From positions 1 through 64,000 of the forward strand of contig NZ_JABFHF010000015.1 of assembly GCF_015476655.1 (NCBI RefSeq): a stretch of DNA of 64,000 nt, given 5' to 3'. The position numbers and the translations under genes were made by a program. This DNA is from Aquiflexum lacus (GTDB taxonomy: Bacteria; Bacteroidota; Bacteroidia; Cytophagales; Cyclobacteriaceae). Below the pieces are notes generated by a model that did not search any database, was not told where the DNA came from, and saw only the letters and a program-made list of their open reading frames with translations. Every line of letters starts with the position of its first letter. The first letter of the stretch is position 1. Positions 1 to 8,893 of the stretch are shown one piece after another.

Positions 1-170
1 ATTAAGGTTTTGCGGTATTTTTAAACATCTGTATGCGGATTTTAGGAGCTATCGGTACAAATGTCGAACAGCCCCATCTTTTTTCTTTTGTCTTGTATCT
101 TGCGTCTTGATTCTTGTGTCAATAAGAAATGCCGTGCAAATGTCGGGTTAAATCCTCCCTTTTTTCGGGT
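1..170. other. Window edge, no supported gene
   Basis: No gene is supported here. Around 90-122 the sequence is a degenerate run of TCTTG-type units about ten bases apart. Read on the minus strand it is a series of CAAGA words. An open frame starting at 61 overlaps the real XRE gene in another frame, is low in complexity and has no family resemblance. Confidence 0.5.
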
Positions 171-178
171 TATATTTG
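171..178 (+). promoter_or_regulatory. Candidate -7 promoter box of the XRE gene
   Basis: TATATTTG matches the Bacteroidota -7 consensus TAnnTTTG. It would place a transcript start near 185, which favours the ATG at 224 over the one at 200. No clear TTTG -33 element is visible upstream. Confidence 0.4.
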
Positions 179-223
179 TGAAAATCAATCCAACTTGCCA
201 TGGTCAAACAAAACCATATTATC

Positions 224-1054
224 ATGAAACAACCGGAATTGGGCCAAAAAATACTCGAACTGAGAAAAGCCAAAGGATTGACACAAGAAGAACTTGTGGA
301 GTTATGCAATATCAATGTACGCACCATTCAGCGCATAGAAGCCGGGGAAGTGACCCCGAGGAGTTATACCATCAAAAGTATATTGGAAGTGTTGGGTTAT
401 GATTTTAAAGAAATCCAACATACCGTTGAGGAAAATGCAGTCATTAACCCTGAAATGGTTGGGAAAGCCGCTTTTCTGAAAACCGCCTTTTTTGTAGGAA
501 TCGTTTATTTCCTATTGGCTTTTGTGGAAGGGGGTTTTGATTACGGCCTTTGGGAAGCGGGGGAGGAAATCAGCCCTGCAGCAGCCCCTTGGTATATCGC
601 TGTCAAGATCGGTATCATGGTTACTTTTGGGATTTTTGCTTTTGGATATTATAGGTTAAGCATGATCAAGCCAAACGTCATAGTCAAGGCGGCGAGTATT
701 TTATTGATTATTGCGACTTGCTTTGGTGTGGCAGCAGACATTTATGGATTTAACAATGCTTCAGTTTGGCAATCAGTTCAGTTTTCCAAAGCCATTCTAT
801 TTGGTGCGCTTTACATCGTATTTGGCTTGGGGTTGATCAAGTATCAAACTGAATTTGGGTCATTTGCTTTGGTTACAGGAATATTGAGCATCATTTCAGG
901 AATTGCTTTCCTGAGTATCATCCTGGCGATTCCAGGTTTGTTTGTATTTACCATTTTCGAAATCCTTCAGTTGGTACTGCTGTACAAAGCCTATGAATCC
1001 ATTACAGGAAAAAGCAAGGAAACAAAGAATTTGAATATCCATGCTTTTGGTTAA
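224..1054 (+). CDS. XRE-family HTH regulator with membrane-embedded C-terminal domain
   Basis: Predicted 276-aa protein. Residues 1 to about 58 form an XRE helix-turn-helix (KAKGLTQEELVELCNINVRT, followed by an IQRIEAGE-type recognition segment). From about residue 75 the chain is hydrophobic, with roughly five to six membrane segments. Such HTH plus integral-membrane proteins are common in Bacteroidota and are presumed to sense a membrane-related signal; the ligand is unknown. The frame opens at 200, but the ATG at 224 begins the conserved HTH and suits the -7 box at 171-178. It converges on the PUL regulator, separated by a bidirectional terminator. DNA binding is well supported by the motif; the regulon is not known. 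Confidence 0.75.
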   Translation: MKQPELGQKILELRKAKGLTQEELVELCNINVRTIQRIEAGEVTPRSYTIKSILEVLGYDFKEIQHTVEENAVINPEMVGKAAFLKTAFFVGIVYFLLAFVEGGFDYGLWEAGEEISPAAAPWYIAVKIGIMVTFGIFAFGYYRLSMIKPNVIVKAASILLIIATCFGVAADIYGFNNASVWQSVQFSKAILFGALYIVFGLGLIKYQTEFGSFALVTGILSIISGIAFLSIILAIPGLFVFTIFEILQLVLLYKAYESITGKSKETKNLNIHAFG

Positions 1055-1121
1055 TTGATTTGGGAATCTGATATTGAGTTATTGGTTATTGGAATAAAAC
1101 AAAGGTCATTCTAATTCATAC

Positions 1122-1157
1122 AAAACCCCTGCTCTTATTTCCGAAGCAGGGGTTTTT
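1122..1157. terminator. Bidirectional intrinsic terminator
   Basis: ACCCCTGCT pairs perfectly with AGCAGGGGT across an 11-base loop. A runs lie on the left and T runs on the right, so the hairpin can end both convergent transcripts (the XRE gene and the PUL regulator). Confidence 0.8.
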
Positions 1158-1190
1158 GTACTAAATATCAAATCTCATCTCTATTTTTTT

Positions 1191-4073
1191 TCAAAATTTC
1201 AAAATAAACTCCTGCAAATTATCCGTTCTTTCCAGTTTGATTTTTTTCCGCAACCTGTAACGGGCAATTTCGATTCCTCTGGTTGAAATATTCATCAAGT
1301 AAGCGATTTCCTTCGAAGAGAGATTCATCCTTAGATAGGCGCTGAGTTTGATCTCCTGAGGACTTAGATCCGGATATTCTTTTTTGAACCTGGACATAAA
1401 ATCCCCATGGACCTGGTCAAAATGGATTTCAAACTGTTCCCAGTCCTTGTCTCCTGCTATATTTTTATCAATGCTTTGAACGACCTTTTGTATTTCATTT
1501 TTGACTTCCTGGTTTTTTGATTTCTTGATAATAGAATTCAAATGGGTTTTGGTATGGTCAATGAAGCCGTTTTTGTTGAGTAGATGCATGGTTGCTGATG
1601 CCAGTTCCTTGTCTTTGCTCTGAATTTCAGCTAAAAGTTTTTCATTTCGTAATCGATCAATTTCTTCTTGGGAGCTTTTCAGTGCAGATTCTTTTTGTAG
1701 TAACGCTTTCCTTTGGGCATCTGTAATCTGATGTGTTTTCTTTTTGAATCTTTTATCTATTAATTTATAAATGAATGAAAGTAAAATCAGCGAAATAGAA
1801 AAATAAATAAAATAGGCCGGATACGATCTGTACCAAGGAGGAAGAATCCTGAATGCGTAAGAATCTGGACTGCTGACCTGATCATAAATATTTTTACTTC
1901 GAACATGGAAAATATACTCACCTTCTCTCAGGTTGGTATATGCTTTATCCCTTTTTAACGTCCAATCTCCGTAACCATCCTCAAAACCTTCAAGCCAGAA
2001 CTGGAACAAGGTTGTATTTTCATTGTTTGGAATAGGGTTACTTGATTCAAAACGGATATTTGCCAAATGATAGGGGATGGAAGGGATGGCCATTGGCACT
2101 TGGGAATATTGCAGAGAATCTTTTTCCCAATAGTTTCCCTGCGAGATCAAAGAATCTGAAACACCGGTCAGGTAAACAGACCTTATCATGGTAGGGAAAG
2201 AGGAGGAAGAAGTTTTTTTATTGTCCAGCTTGTACCAAATAAAACCATCATTGGCTGCAAACAATACTTCGTTGGCCCGGATCAAGGATATGTTCTGTAA
2301 GTCGTCATTCAAGAGGGGGATAATTTTATTGAAAATCTGGTAATTTTTGACATATGTGCCATTGATTTGTTTTTCAAGCACCCCGACCTCTTTATCTCCT
2401 ATGAAAAAAATATTTCCCAGAGCGTCCTCGACCATACTTGTGGCCAAAAAATCGTAGTCAAAATATCTCGTAAAGAAAGTATCTTTTTCAAATTTATCTT
2501 CTTGGGAATTGTAGCTGTAAAATCCATATTCGGTAGAAAAGATCAATCTGTTATTGATTTTCCATACACTGATCAATAAATTGGTTGGAAGTCCGGATTC
2601 AGTTCCATAATATTTTGATTCTACAGTGTCTAAAGCTTCATTTATCCGTAACCTGTAAACGCCTTTGTATCCATGTGTCATCCAGATATCACCATTGAAG
2701 TCTTGCTCTAAAATTCTCGAGGATTCCTCAAAACCATTTATTTTTCTTAAAAATTTGATTTCATCGTTCTTAATTTCAAAAAGCAATAACCCATTATAGC
2801 TTCCACTGATAATCAGATTGGGATGGTCTTTTAAGGTGTGGAAGTTCCAGACTCCAGGTAAATTTTCAATTGACTCAGCCACTGAGTTTTTGATAACAAA
2901 GGCGCCGTCATTTTGTGCTGAAAGCAAAAAATCCTGAATTTGGGTCAGTTGATAAACCTGTCCGGTTCCGCCGTTGATTTTTTTAATAGGGTTTTGGTTT
3001 TCGGCATTTGAATTTTGAACCGAAAGGCCAAAGTTAGTTCCGTAGAAAATAGAATTATCATAAAGAATGGCATCATAACCTGTCCCCGGCAATCCGGAAA
3101 ATTGATCTATCAATCTGAACGGAAGGCTCAGTTCTAGAAGCGTGATGCCGTTATTATGCCCTATCCATAGGTTACCGGACATATCTTCAAATAAGGTCAA
3201 TATGGAATTGTTCTGTAATCCATTGTCCTTGTTCATCTTGAGGACTAGTTGGCCATCATCTTTGAGGATAAACAAACCATCACTTTGGGTGCCGATCGCG
3301 ATATTTCCGTTTTTAAGTCTTATGGCATCATTAATTTGGACATTCTTTGGAATATTTGGTTCCCAATCGTTGATGGTATTCGAATTGGAAATAAAAACTG
3401 AATTGTTTCGGGTAAAAATAAGTTGCTGATTGGTGGTTAAAGAAATGACACTTTTAATAATTTCATTTCCAAAGACTTCTCCATAAGGGACTGGTAACAA
3501 TTTGTCATTTTCAAATACTTGAAGACCATCCTCGCTTTGATTGGTATAAAATTTATTGTTGGTGAAATGGAAACTTTCGAAATCAGTTCTTCCTTTAATG
3601 ATGGAAACCAGTTCCTGGTTATTCGAAAAAACAAATATTTCCTGAAATGTACAGAAAATGACCTGATCGTGGATAAAAATTATTTTCCAGATCTCTTCTA
3701 GATTTTTACTGGATTCAGGAAGCTTTTCCAATAAAGAATGATATCTTAAATATCCGGTATCATCAGGCTTGAAATATCCAAATTCACCTTGTCCTGCGAC
3801 ATAGATGATCCCTCTTTCATCAATCTGAACGTCTCTAATTTTGGTGCTATTGGGCAAAGAATACCTTCTCCAAGTAGTGCCATCATACTCTAAAAGCCCA
3901 AAATTATTTGCCACATAAATCAATCCTGAAATGCTTTGGGTAATTGAAAAATTTTGAATTCCACCCTGATATTCTTTGCTGGAATAAAATTTAGAGAAAG
4001 GAAGACCTGGACTCTGCGCAATTGTATCCCAGGAGACAATTGTCAAAATTAAGAATAGGAAACGATATTTCAT
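1191..4073 (-). CDS. Transmembrane Y_Y_Y sensor with LuxR-type HTH, probable PUL regulator
   Basis: About 960 aa from the ATG at 4073; an upstream in-frame start at 4097 only adds residues ahead of the signal peptide. Order: N-terminal signal peptide, a long two-component-regulator-type beta-propeller (about 25-650), a Y_Y_Y domain (about 665-755), one membrane helix near 760-780, a charged coiled coil (about 800-850) and a C-terminal LuxR-type HTH in the last 60 residues (SPQEIKLSAYLRMNLSSKEI). There is no histidine-kinase or receiver domain, unlike classical hybrid two-component systems. It is divergent from the adjacent susC, the usual place for a PUL regulator. Sensing of a periplasmic glycan and direct DNA binding from the membrane are inferred. 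Confidence 0.85.
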   Translation of the reverse strand: MKYRFLFLILTIVSWDTIAQSPGLPFSKFYSSKEYQGGIQNFSITQSISGLIYVANNFGLLEYDGTTWRRYSLPNSTKIRDVQIDERGIIYVAGQGEFGYFKPDDTGYLRYHSLLEKLPESSKNLEEIWKIIFIHDQVIFCTFQEIFVFSNNQELVSIIKGRTDFESFHFTNNKFYTNQSEDGLQVFENDKLLPVPYGEVFGNEIIKSVISLTTNQQLIFTRNNSVFISNSNTINDWEPNIPKNVQINDAIRLKNGNIAIGTQSDGLFILKDDGQLVLKMNKDNGLQNNSILTLFEDMSGNLWIGHNNGITLLELSLPFRLIDQFSGLPGTGYDAILYDNSIFYGTNFGLSVQNSNAENQNPIKKINGGTGQVYQLTQIQDFLLSAQNDGAFVIKNSVAESIENLPGVWNFHTLKDHPNLIISGSYNGLLLFEIKNDEIKFLRKINGFEESSRILEQDFNGDIWMTHGYKGVYRLRINEALDTVESKYYGTESGLPTNLLISVWKINNRLIFSTEYGFYSYNSQEDKFEKDTFFTRYFDYDFLATSMVEDALGNIFFIGDKEVGVLEKQINGTYVKNYQIFNKIIPLLNDDLQNISLIRANEVLFAANDGFIWYKLDNKKTSSSSFPTMIRSVYLTGVSDSLISQGNYWEKDSLQYSQVPMAIPSIPYHLANIRFESSNPIPNNENTTLFQFWLEGFEDGYGDWTLKRDKAYTNLREGEYIFHVRSKNIYDQVSSPDSYAFRILPPWYRSYPAYFIYFSISLILLSFIYKLIDKRFKKKTHQITDAQRKALLQKESALKSSQEEIDRLRNEKLLAEIQSKDKELASATMHLLNKNGFIDHTKTHLNSIIKKSKNQEVKNEIQKVVQSIDKNIAGDKDWEQFEIHFDQVHGDFMSRFKKEYPDLSPQEIKLSAYLRMNLSSKEIAYLMNISTRGIEIARYRLRKKIKLERTDNLQEFILKF

Positions 4074-4326
4074 CTTGGGTAAATTGTAGGTCACCAAGAT
4101 AATAATTTTTTTTATTGATGTATATAATTGAAAAGAAAGTTGAGTTTATACTAAACCATAAAAATTCAACTGATGGCTTTAAAATGTAATTTTTTTATGC
4201 TTTGCTGAGTTTTTGTGAAAGAAATGGAAGTCAAGTGATGTAGTATTGATGTGGTTTACTTTTTTGCTTTTGTTATTTATATGTCGTGATTTGATTGTAT
4301 TAATTAATTAAATCCAAAATATACTT

Positions 4327-7300
4327 ATGAAAAGAATTTTATGGTTGATTTTGACCATGGGTATTCATTTCGGAATCAGTGCCCAATCGGGAATGATTAC
4401 CGGAAGAGTAGTTGACGATAGTGGAGAAACCCTTCCAGGAGTCAACATCCTTAAGGTCGGTACTGCAACAGGTACCATCACGGATTTAGATGGTAATTTT
4501 ACCATTGAAGGTAAAGTAGGAGATGAGCTTCAATTCAGCTTTATTGGGTTTCAATCCCAAACGTTGAGAGTTGGAAGTAACCTTACTTTAAACGTAACAC
4601 TCCAAAGTGATATCAGCTCTCTCAGCGAGGTGGTCGTAGTTGGATACGGTACTGCAACCAAAAAGGAACTTACAGGTGCTGTTGCGCAAGTGCAGGGAGA
4701 GGATGTTGCAAAAATGAATATGCCGCGTTTAGATCAGGCATTACAAGGAAAAATATCTGGGGTAAATATTACCACAAACTCCGGTGCTCCGGGAGGAACT
4801 TCCAATATCAGAATCAGAGGATTAGGTACATTTGGAAATAATAACCCACTTATTTTGGTAGATGGAGTCATTTTTGACGCTGCCGGTCTTAACTCCCTCA
4901 ATCCCAATGATATTGAAACTATCAATGTGCTGAAAGACGGAACAGCCGGTATATATGGTGTAAGAGCAGCCAATGGGGTAATTATTATTGAAACCAAAAA
5001 GGGTTCTCTTAATAGTAAAGCTTCCTTAGAATTTAGCGCGTATTATGGAGTACAGGAAACTGCCAGAAAGCTGAATCTTTTGAATGCAAGAGAATATGCT
5101 ATTTTAAAAAATGAGGCTTTTGCAGCAGGAGGAATGGCGCCTCCATTCAACAATGTCAATTTGGGTACAGGTACTGATTGGCAAAATGAGGTTTTCGAAA
5201 CTGCTCCAATTCAAGAATATAATCTAACAGTTACTGGCGGGTCTGAGAAGACTTCTTATTCAATTGGTGGTTCCTACTTTGGACAACAAGGTATTGTAGG
5301 AGGTCCAAAATCAAACTTCGAACGATATAATGCCAGAATTAACTTTGTTACTGAACTGGCACCCAAGGTGAAGTTGACAAGTGTATTTTTGTACACACAC
5401 GAACAAGCCAGTGGAATTGCTCAAGGGGGCATTGGATCAGTATTGTTTAATACAATAAATGCTTATCCAACTGAGCCTGTTTTTGTCGGAGATAGATTTT
5501 CATATCTTGAAAACGTAGCAGACATCATAAACCCATTGGCCCAAATTGAGAACACCTTTAATGAAACATCAGTAAATAAAATTGTTGGTAAAGAGGAAAT
5601 TTCATACCAAATAAATGAGCACTTTAGTCTGAACGGCAGAGCGGGTTATAATTTCGCATTGGTTGATGGTAAATCTTTCTCTCCATTAGCTTGGTTCGGT
5701 CCCGGTAAGTTTGCCAATAGTGCGAGAAACGCCAATTTAGATCCTGTCCTTGTAGATGTAGGCGGAACACTGATTGAAAGAGGAGCATCTGTATTTGAGA
5801 ACAGGGATTCATTTTTAGATTATAATTTAGAGTCTTTCTTGAATTACGACAGGAGATTTCAGGATATTCATAGAGTCAAGGGCACTTTGGGTGTCAGTTA
5901 CTTTGGAAACAGAAACTTGGGCCTTAATGGTACAGCTTTTAATATCCCAAACAATGATCTCGCATTTGCTGATATTTCAGCCAGTCAGGCTCCAGGAGGA
6001 TTTTTGAATCAGACAGGATCTTTTCAGACAAGACAAAGATTGGTGTCAGCCTTTATTAGAGGTGAGTATGAATTGAAGGGTAAATACATGTTCTCTGCCA
6101 TTTTGAGAAGAGATGGCTCTACTAATTTTGGCCCAAATAATAGAATTGGATATTTTCCATCATTGTCTGCGGGATGGGTTCTATCTGACGAAGACTTTTT
6201 TGGCAATAGCAGTGTGGTTGATTTCCTGAAATTAAGAGCCAGCTTTGGGGTTTCCGGAAATGACCAAATCGGACTTTTCAGATATAGGGGTCAAATGAAT
6301 GGGTTGGCAAGGTATCCCTTTAATGACTTTATCATCAACGGTGCCGCGATCGGTGCAACCAGTAATCCTGATTTGAAATGGGAGACTACCTTGCAGACGA
6401 ATATTGGTTTGGACTTCACGCTTTGGAGAAGTATTGATTTTACTGCAAATTACTTTATCAAGGATACCAGAGATTTATTGTTCCAACCGGCTGTTTCGGC
6501 CTTACTGGGTTCTTATGGGCCAGGCGGTTCACCTCCTGTAATCAATGCAGGTAATGTTTCCAATAAAGGTCTTGAATTAGAGATCGGATATGGCACACAA
6601 AAAGCAACTGGTGTTAATTTTAGAATTGATTACAATGCCACCTTTATTAGAAATAGGGTAACAAAAGTACCAGATGGGTTGGATTTTATACCGGGTGCAG
6701 GTTTTAGTGTGGGAGGAAATATCGCCACAAGATTCCAAGAAGGTTTTCCAATTGGTTATTTTATTGGTTTTCAAACAGACGGGATTTTCCAATCTCAAGA
6801 AGAAATTGCTTCTAGCCCAGTCGTACAAGAAGGTGCAAGACCTGGTGATTTAAGGTTTGTAGATGCAAATGGAGATGGTGTGATCAATTTCAGTGATGAT
6901 TCAGACCGGACGTTTATCGGTTCACCTATTCCTGATTTCATCATGGGTTTGAATTTGGCTATGGATTTTAAAGGTTTTGATATTTCTGCCAATGTCTATG
7001 CAGCAATAGGTCAGGAAATTATTCGAAACTACGAGCGACAGCAACCATTTGCCAATCAATTGGCATATAATGTCAACAGATGGACAGGTCCTGGCACCAC
7101 AAATGAAATCCCAAGACTGACCACAGGTCAGACAAGAAATACAGTGTTTTCCGATTTCTACGTAGAAGATGGTTCTTTTGTCAGGTTAAGAAATGTTCAA
7201 TTGGGATATACCCTTCCAGAGGCAATTACAGGAAGAATAGGAATCCGTTCGATGAGATTTTATGTAGCAGCCAATAACCTCATTACTTTAACCAGGTATA

Positions 7301-7410
7301 TGGGATTTGATCCTGATGTGGGATCTGGGAACCCTTTATTTGCAGGTGTAGATAATGGGATCTTTCCCCAGGCAAGAGTAATCATGGGCGGTTTAAACTT
7401 TAGATTCTAA
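4327..7410 (+). CDS. SusC/RagA-type TonB-dependent outer-membrane transporter (PUL 1)
   Basis: 1027 aa. A signal peptide ends near residue 19 (GISAQ). It is followed by a CarboxypepD_reg-like beta-sandwich (about 22-100), a plug domain (about 105-225, with GIYGVRAANGVIIIETKKG) and a 22-strand barrel to an aromatic C-terminus ending NFRF. It imports oligosaccharides across the outer membrane using TonB energy, as a complex with the SusD partner starting 5 bp downstream. The GH16 neighbours suggest beta-glucan fragments as cargo. Length and domain order are normal for the family. It is the first gene of the PUL 1 operon, with about 230 bp of AT-rich leader between it and the divergent regulator. 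Confidence 0.95.
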   Translation: MKRILWLILTMGIHFGISAQSGMITGRVVDDSGETLPGVNILKVGTATGTITDLDGNFTIEGKVGDELQFSFIGFQSQTLRVGSNLTLNVTLQSDISSLSEVVVVGYGTATKKELTGAVAQVQGEDVAKMNMPRLDQALQGKISGVNITTNSGAPGGTSNIRIRGLGTFGNNNPLILVDGVIFDAAGLNSLNPNDIETINVLKDGTAGIYGVRAANGVIIIETKKGSLNSKASLEFSAYYGVQETARKLNLLNAREYAILKNEAFAAGGMAPPFNNVNLGTGTDWQNEVFETAPIQEYNLTVTGGSEKTSYSIGGSYFGQQGIVGGPKSNFERYNARINFVTELAPKVKLTSVFLYTHEQASGIAQGGIGSVLFNTINAYPTEPVFVGDRFSYLENVADIINPLAQIENTFNETSVNKIVGKEEISYQINEHFSLNGRAGYNFALVDGKSFSPLAWFGPGKFANSARNANLDPVLVDVGGTLIERGASVFENRDSFLDYNLESFLNYDRRFQDIHRVKGTLGVSYFGNRNLGLNGTAFNIPNNDLAFADISASQAPGGFLNQTGSFQTRQRLVSAFIRGEYELKGKYMFSAILRRDGSTNFGPNNRIGYFPSLSAGWVLSDEDFFGNSSVVDFLKLRASFGVSGNDQIGLFRYRGQMNGLARYPFNDFIINGAAIGATSNPDLKWETTLQTNIGLDFTLWRSIDFTANYFIKDTRDLLFQPAVSALLGSYGPGGSPPVINAGNVSNKGLELEIGYGTQKATGVNFRIDYNATFIRNRVTKVPDGLDFIPGAGFSVGGNIATRFQEGFPIGYFIGFQTDGIFQSQEEIASSPVVQEGARPGDLRFVDANGDGVINFSDDSDRTFIGSPIPDFIMGLNLAMDFKGFDISANVYAAIGQEIIRNYERQQPFANQLAYNVNRWTGPGTTNEIPRLTTGQTRNTVFSDFYVEDGSFVRLRNVQLGYTLPEAITGRIGIRSMRFYVAANNLITLTRYMGFDPDVGSGNPLFAGVDNGIFPQARVIMGGLNFRF

Positions 7411-7415
7411 AAGAC

Positions 7416-8882
7416 ATGAAAAAAATATATATCATCATTCTTACATTGAGCATGTCACTGGTTTCATGTGATCAGTGGCTGGAAATTGAACCTGAATACA
7501 CACAGGATGCTGAGAATTTCTTCAATACTGAAGAGGATTTTCAAAGGGCAGTCATAGGTGTTTATGACTTGATGCAAACAAACTATTTACAGATCTGGAT
7601 AGGAGAAATCGCATCGGATAATTCTATAGCAGGAGGTGAAAGTGTCAACGATACACAAGGTTTGCATGAGATTGACAACATGACGCATGGTGGAGTCAAC
7701 AATGAATTGAGGGATGTGATGAGATTTAACTATGCGGGAATAGCAAGGGCTAATTTCATTTTTGAAAATGAAAATAAAATAGACTTCGCATCGAAAGAGC
7801 GTTTGATGGCGGAAATCTCCTTCATTAGAGCTTACTTCTATTTTACCCTGGTCAATTATTTTGGAGATGTGCCTTTGATCGTAGATAGGAGGATTTCCAT
7901 TAATGAAGTTTTCCAATCCGACAGAACACCAAAAATTCAAATTTTTGAGCAAATAGAAAGCGATTTGGATAGAGCGATTCAAGTTCTGAATTGGACTAAT
8001 CCAGAGCTTGGAAGAATAACCAAAGGTGCTGCCTTGGCTTTGAAAGGTAAAGTGTTGTTGTACCAGCAGAAATTTTCAGAAGCTGCACAGGTTTTTGATG
8101 AACTGATCAGCACCAACCAAGCTAACTATGCCTTGATTTCAGATATGAACACAATGTGGTTGGCTGTCAATCAAAACCGAAGTGAGGATGTATTTACAAT
8201 TCAGCATTCGGGATTACAAGGTGGTGACTATGGTTGCTTGGTTTGTTTGCAAGGTAATCCTGCTGTGGGATTTCATTCAATCCGAAATTATGTAGGTCCT
8301 TTTTATGCAGATGGGAATAGTTATAATCTCCCAACTCAAGACCTTTATGATTTCTTTGGCAATGACCCCAGAAGGCAGGTGACCATTTTGGATCTTGATG
8401 CCTTTATTGCAACTCAACCGAATCCAACTGATATATCCTACGCAGTTGGTGGAGGTGGTCACACCGGCTATTATAACAATAAATATATCAAAAGAGCCGA
8501 TGAGAGAGGTCTTCCTGATGATGATTTGACAAGTCAATTAAACTATAGAGCAATTCGTTTTGCGGATGTATTATTAATGGCTGCTGAGTCATTTGCACAA
8601 TCGGGAAATGATGCAAGAGCTAGAACTGAGTTGAACAAAGTAAGACAAAGGGCTGGAGTTGGAGATATTACAAGTTCAGGTGCGCAGCTTTTGGAGGATA
8701 TCTATAGAGAAAGAAGATTGGAATTGTCAGGAGAAGGATACAGGTTCTGGGATTTGGTAAGGACAGGTAAAGCTGCAGAAGCCATTTCCGGTTTTCAGGT
8801 TGGAAAGCATGAATTGTTTCCAATCCCGCAAGTGGAGATAGATTTATCAGGTGGAAGATGGGCTCAAAACCCAGGATATTAA
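7416..8882 (+). CDS. SusD/RagB-family glycan-binding lipoprotein (PUL 1)
   Basis: 488 aa with a lipoprotein leader (SMSLVSC, Cys near 18). The SusD N-terminal domain follows (DQWLEIEPEYTQDAENFFNT) with the TPR-like helical fold. The C-terminal SusD region has the usual RADERGLPDDD, RFADVLLMAAESFAQ and YRERRLELSGEGYRFWDLVR segments. It caps the SusC channel on the cell surface and binds the polysaccharide. The 5-bp gap from susC indicates translation from one transcript. Fold and role are clear; the glycan is inferred from the GH16 neighbours. Confidence 0.94.
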   Translation: MKKIYIIILTLSMSLVSCDQWLEIEPEYTQDAENFFNTEEDFQRAVIGVYDLMQTNYLQIWIGEIASDNSIAGGESVNDTQGLHEIDNMTHGGVNNELRDVMRFNYAGIARANFIFENENKIDFASKERLMAEISFIRAYFYFTLVNYFGDVPLIVDRRISINEVFQSDRTPKIQIFEQIESDLDRAIQVLNWTNPELGRITKGAALALKGKVLLYQQKFSEAAQVFDELISTNQANYALISDMNTMWLAVNQNRSEDVFTIQHSGLQGGDYGCLVCLQGNPAVGFHSIRNYVGPFYADGNSYNLPTQDLYDFFGNDPRRQVTILDLDAFIATQPNPTDISYAVGGGGHTGYYNNKYIKRADERGLPDDDLTSQLNYRAIRFADVLLMAAESFAQSGNDARARTELNKVRQRAGVGDITSSGAQLLEDIYRERRLELSGEGYRFWDLVRTGKAAEAISGFQVGKHELFPIPQVEIDLSGGRWAQNPGY

Positions 8883-8893
8883 AATAAAATCAA

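Noticed and set aside
61-402. 113-aa plus-strand open frame at the window start
   Set aside because: It overlaps the XRE regulator in another frame, its start lies in a repeat-like region, and it has no domain or leader.
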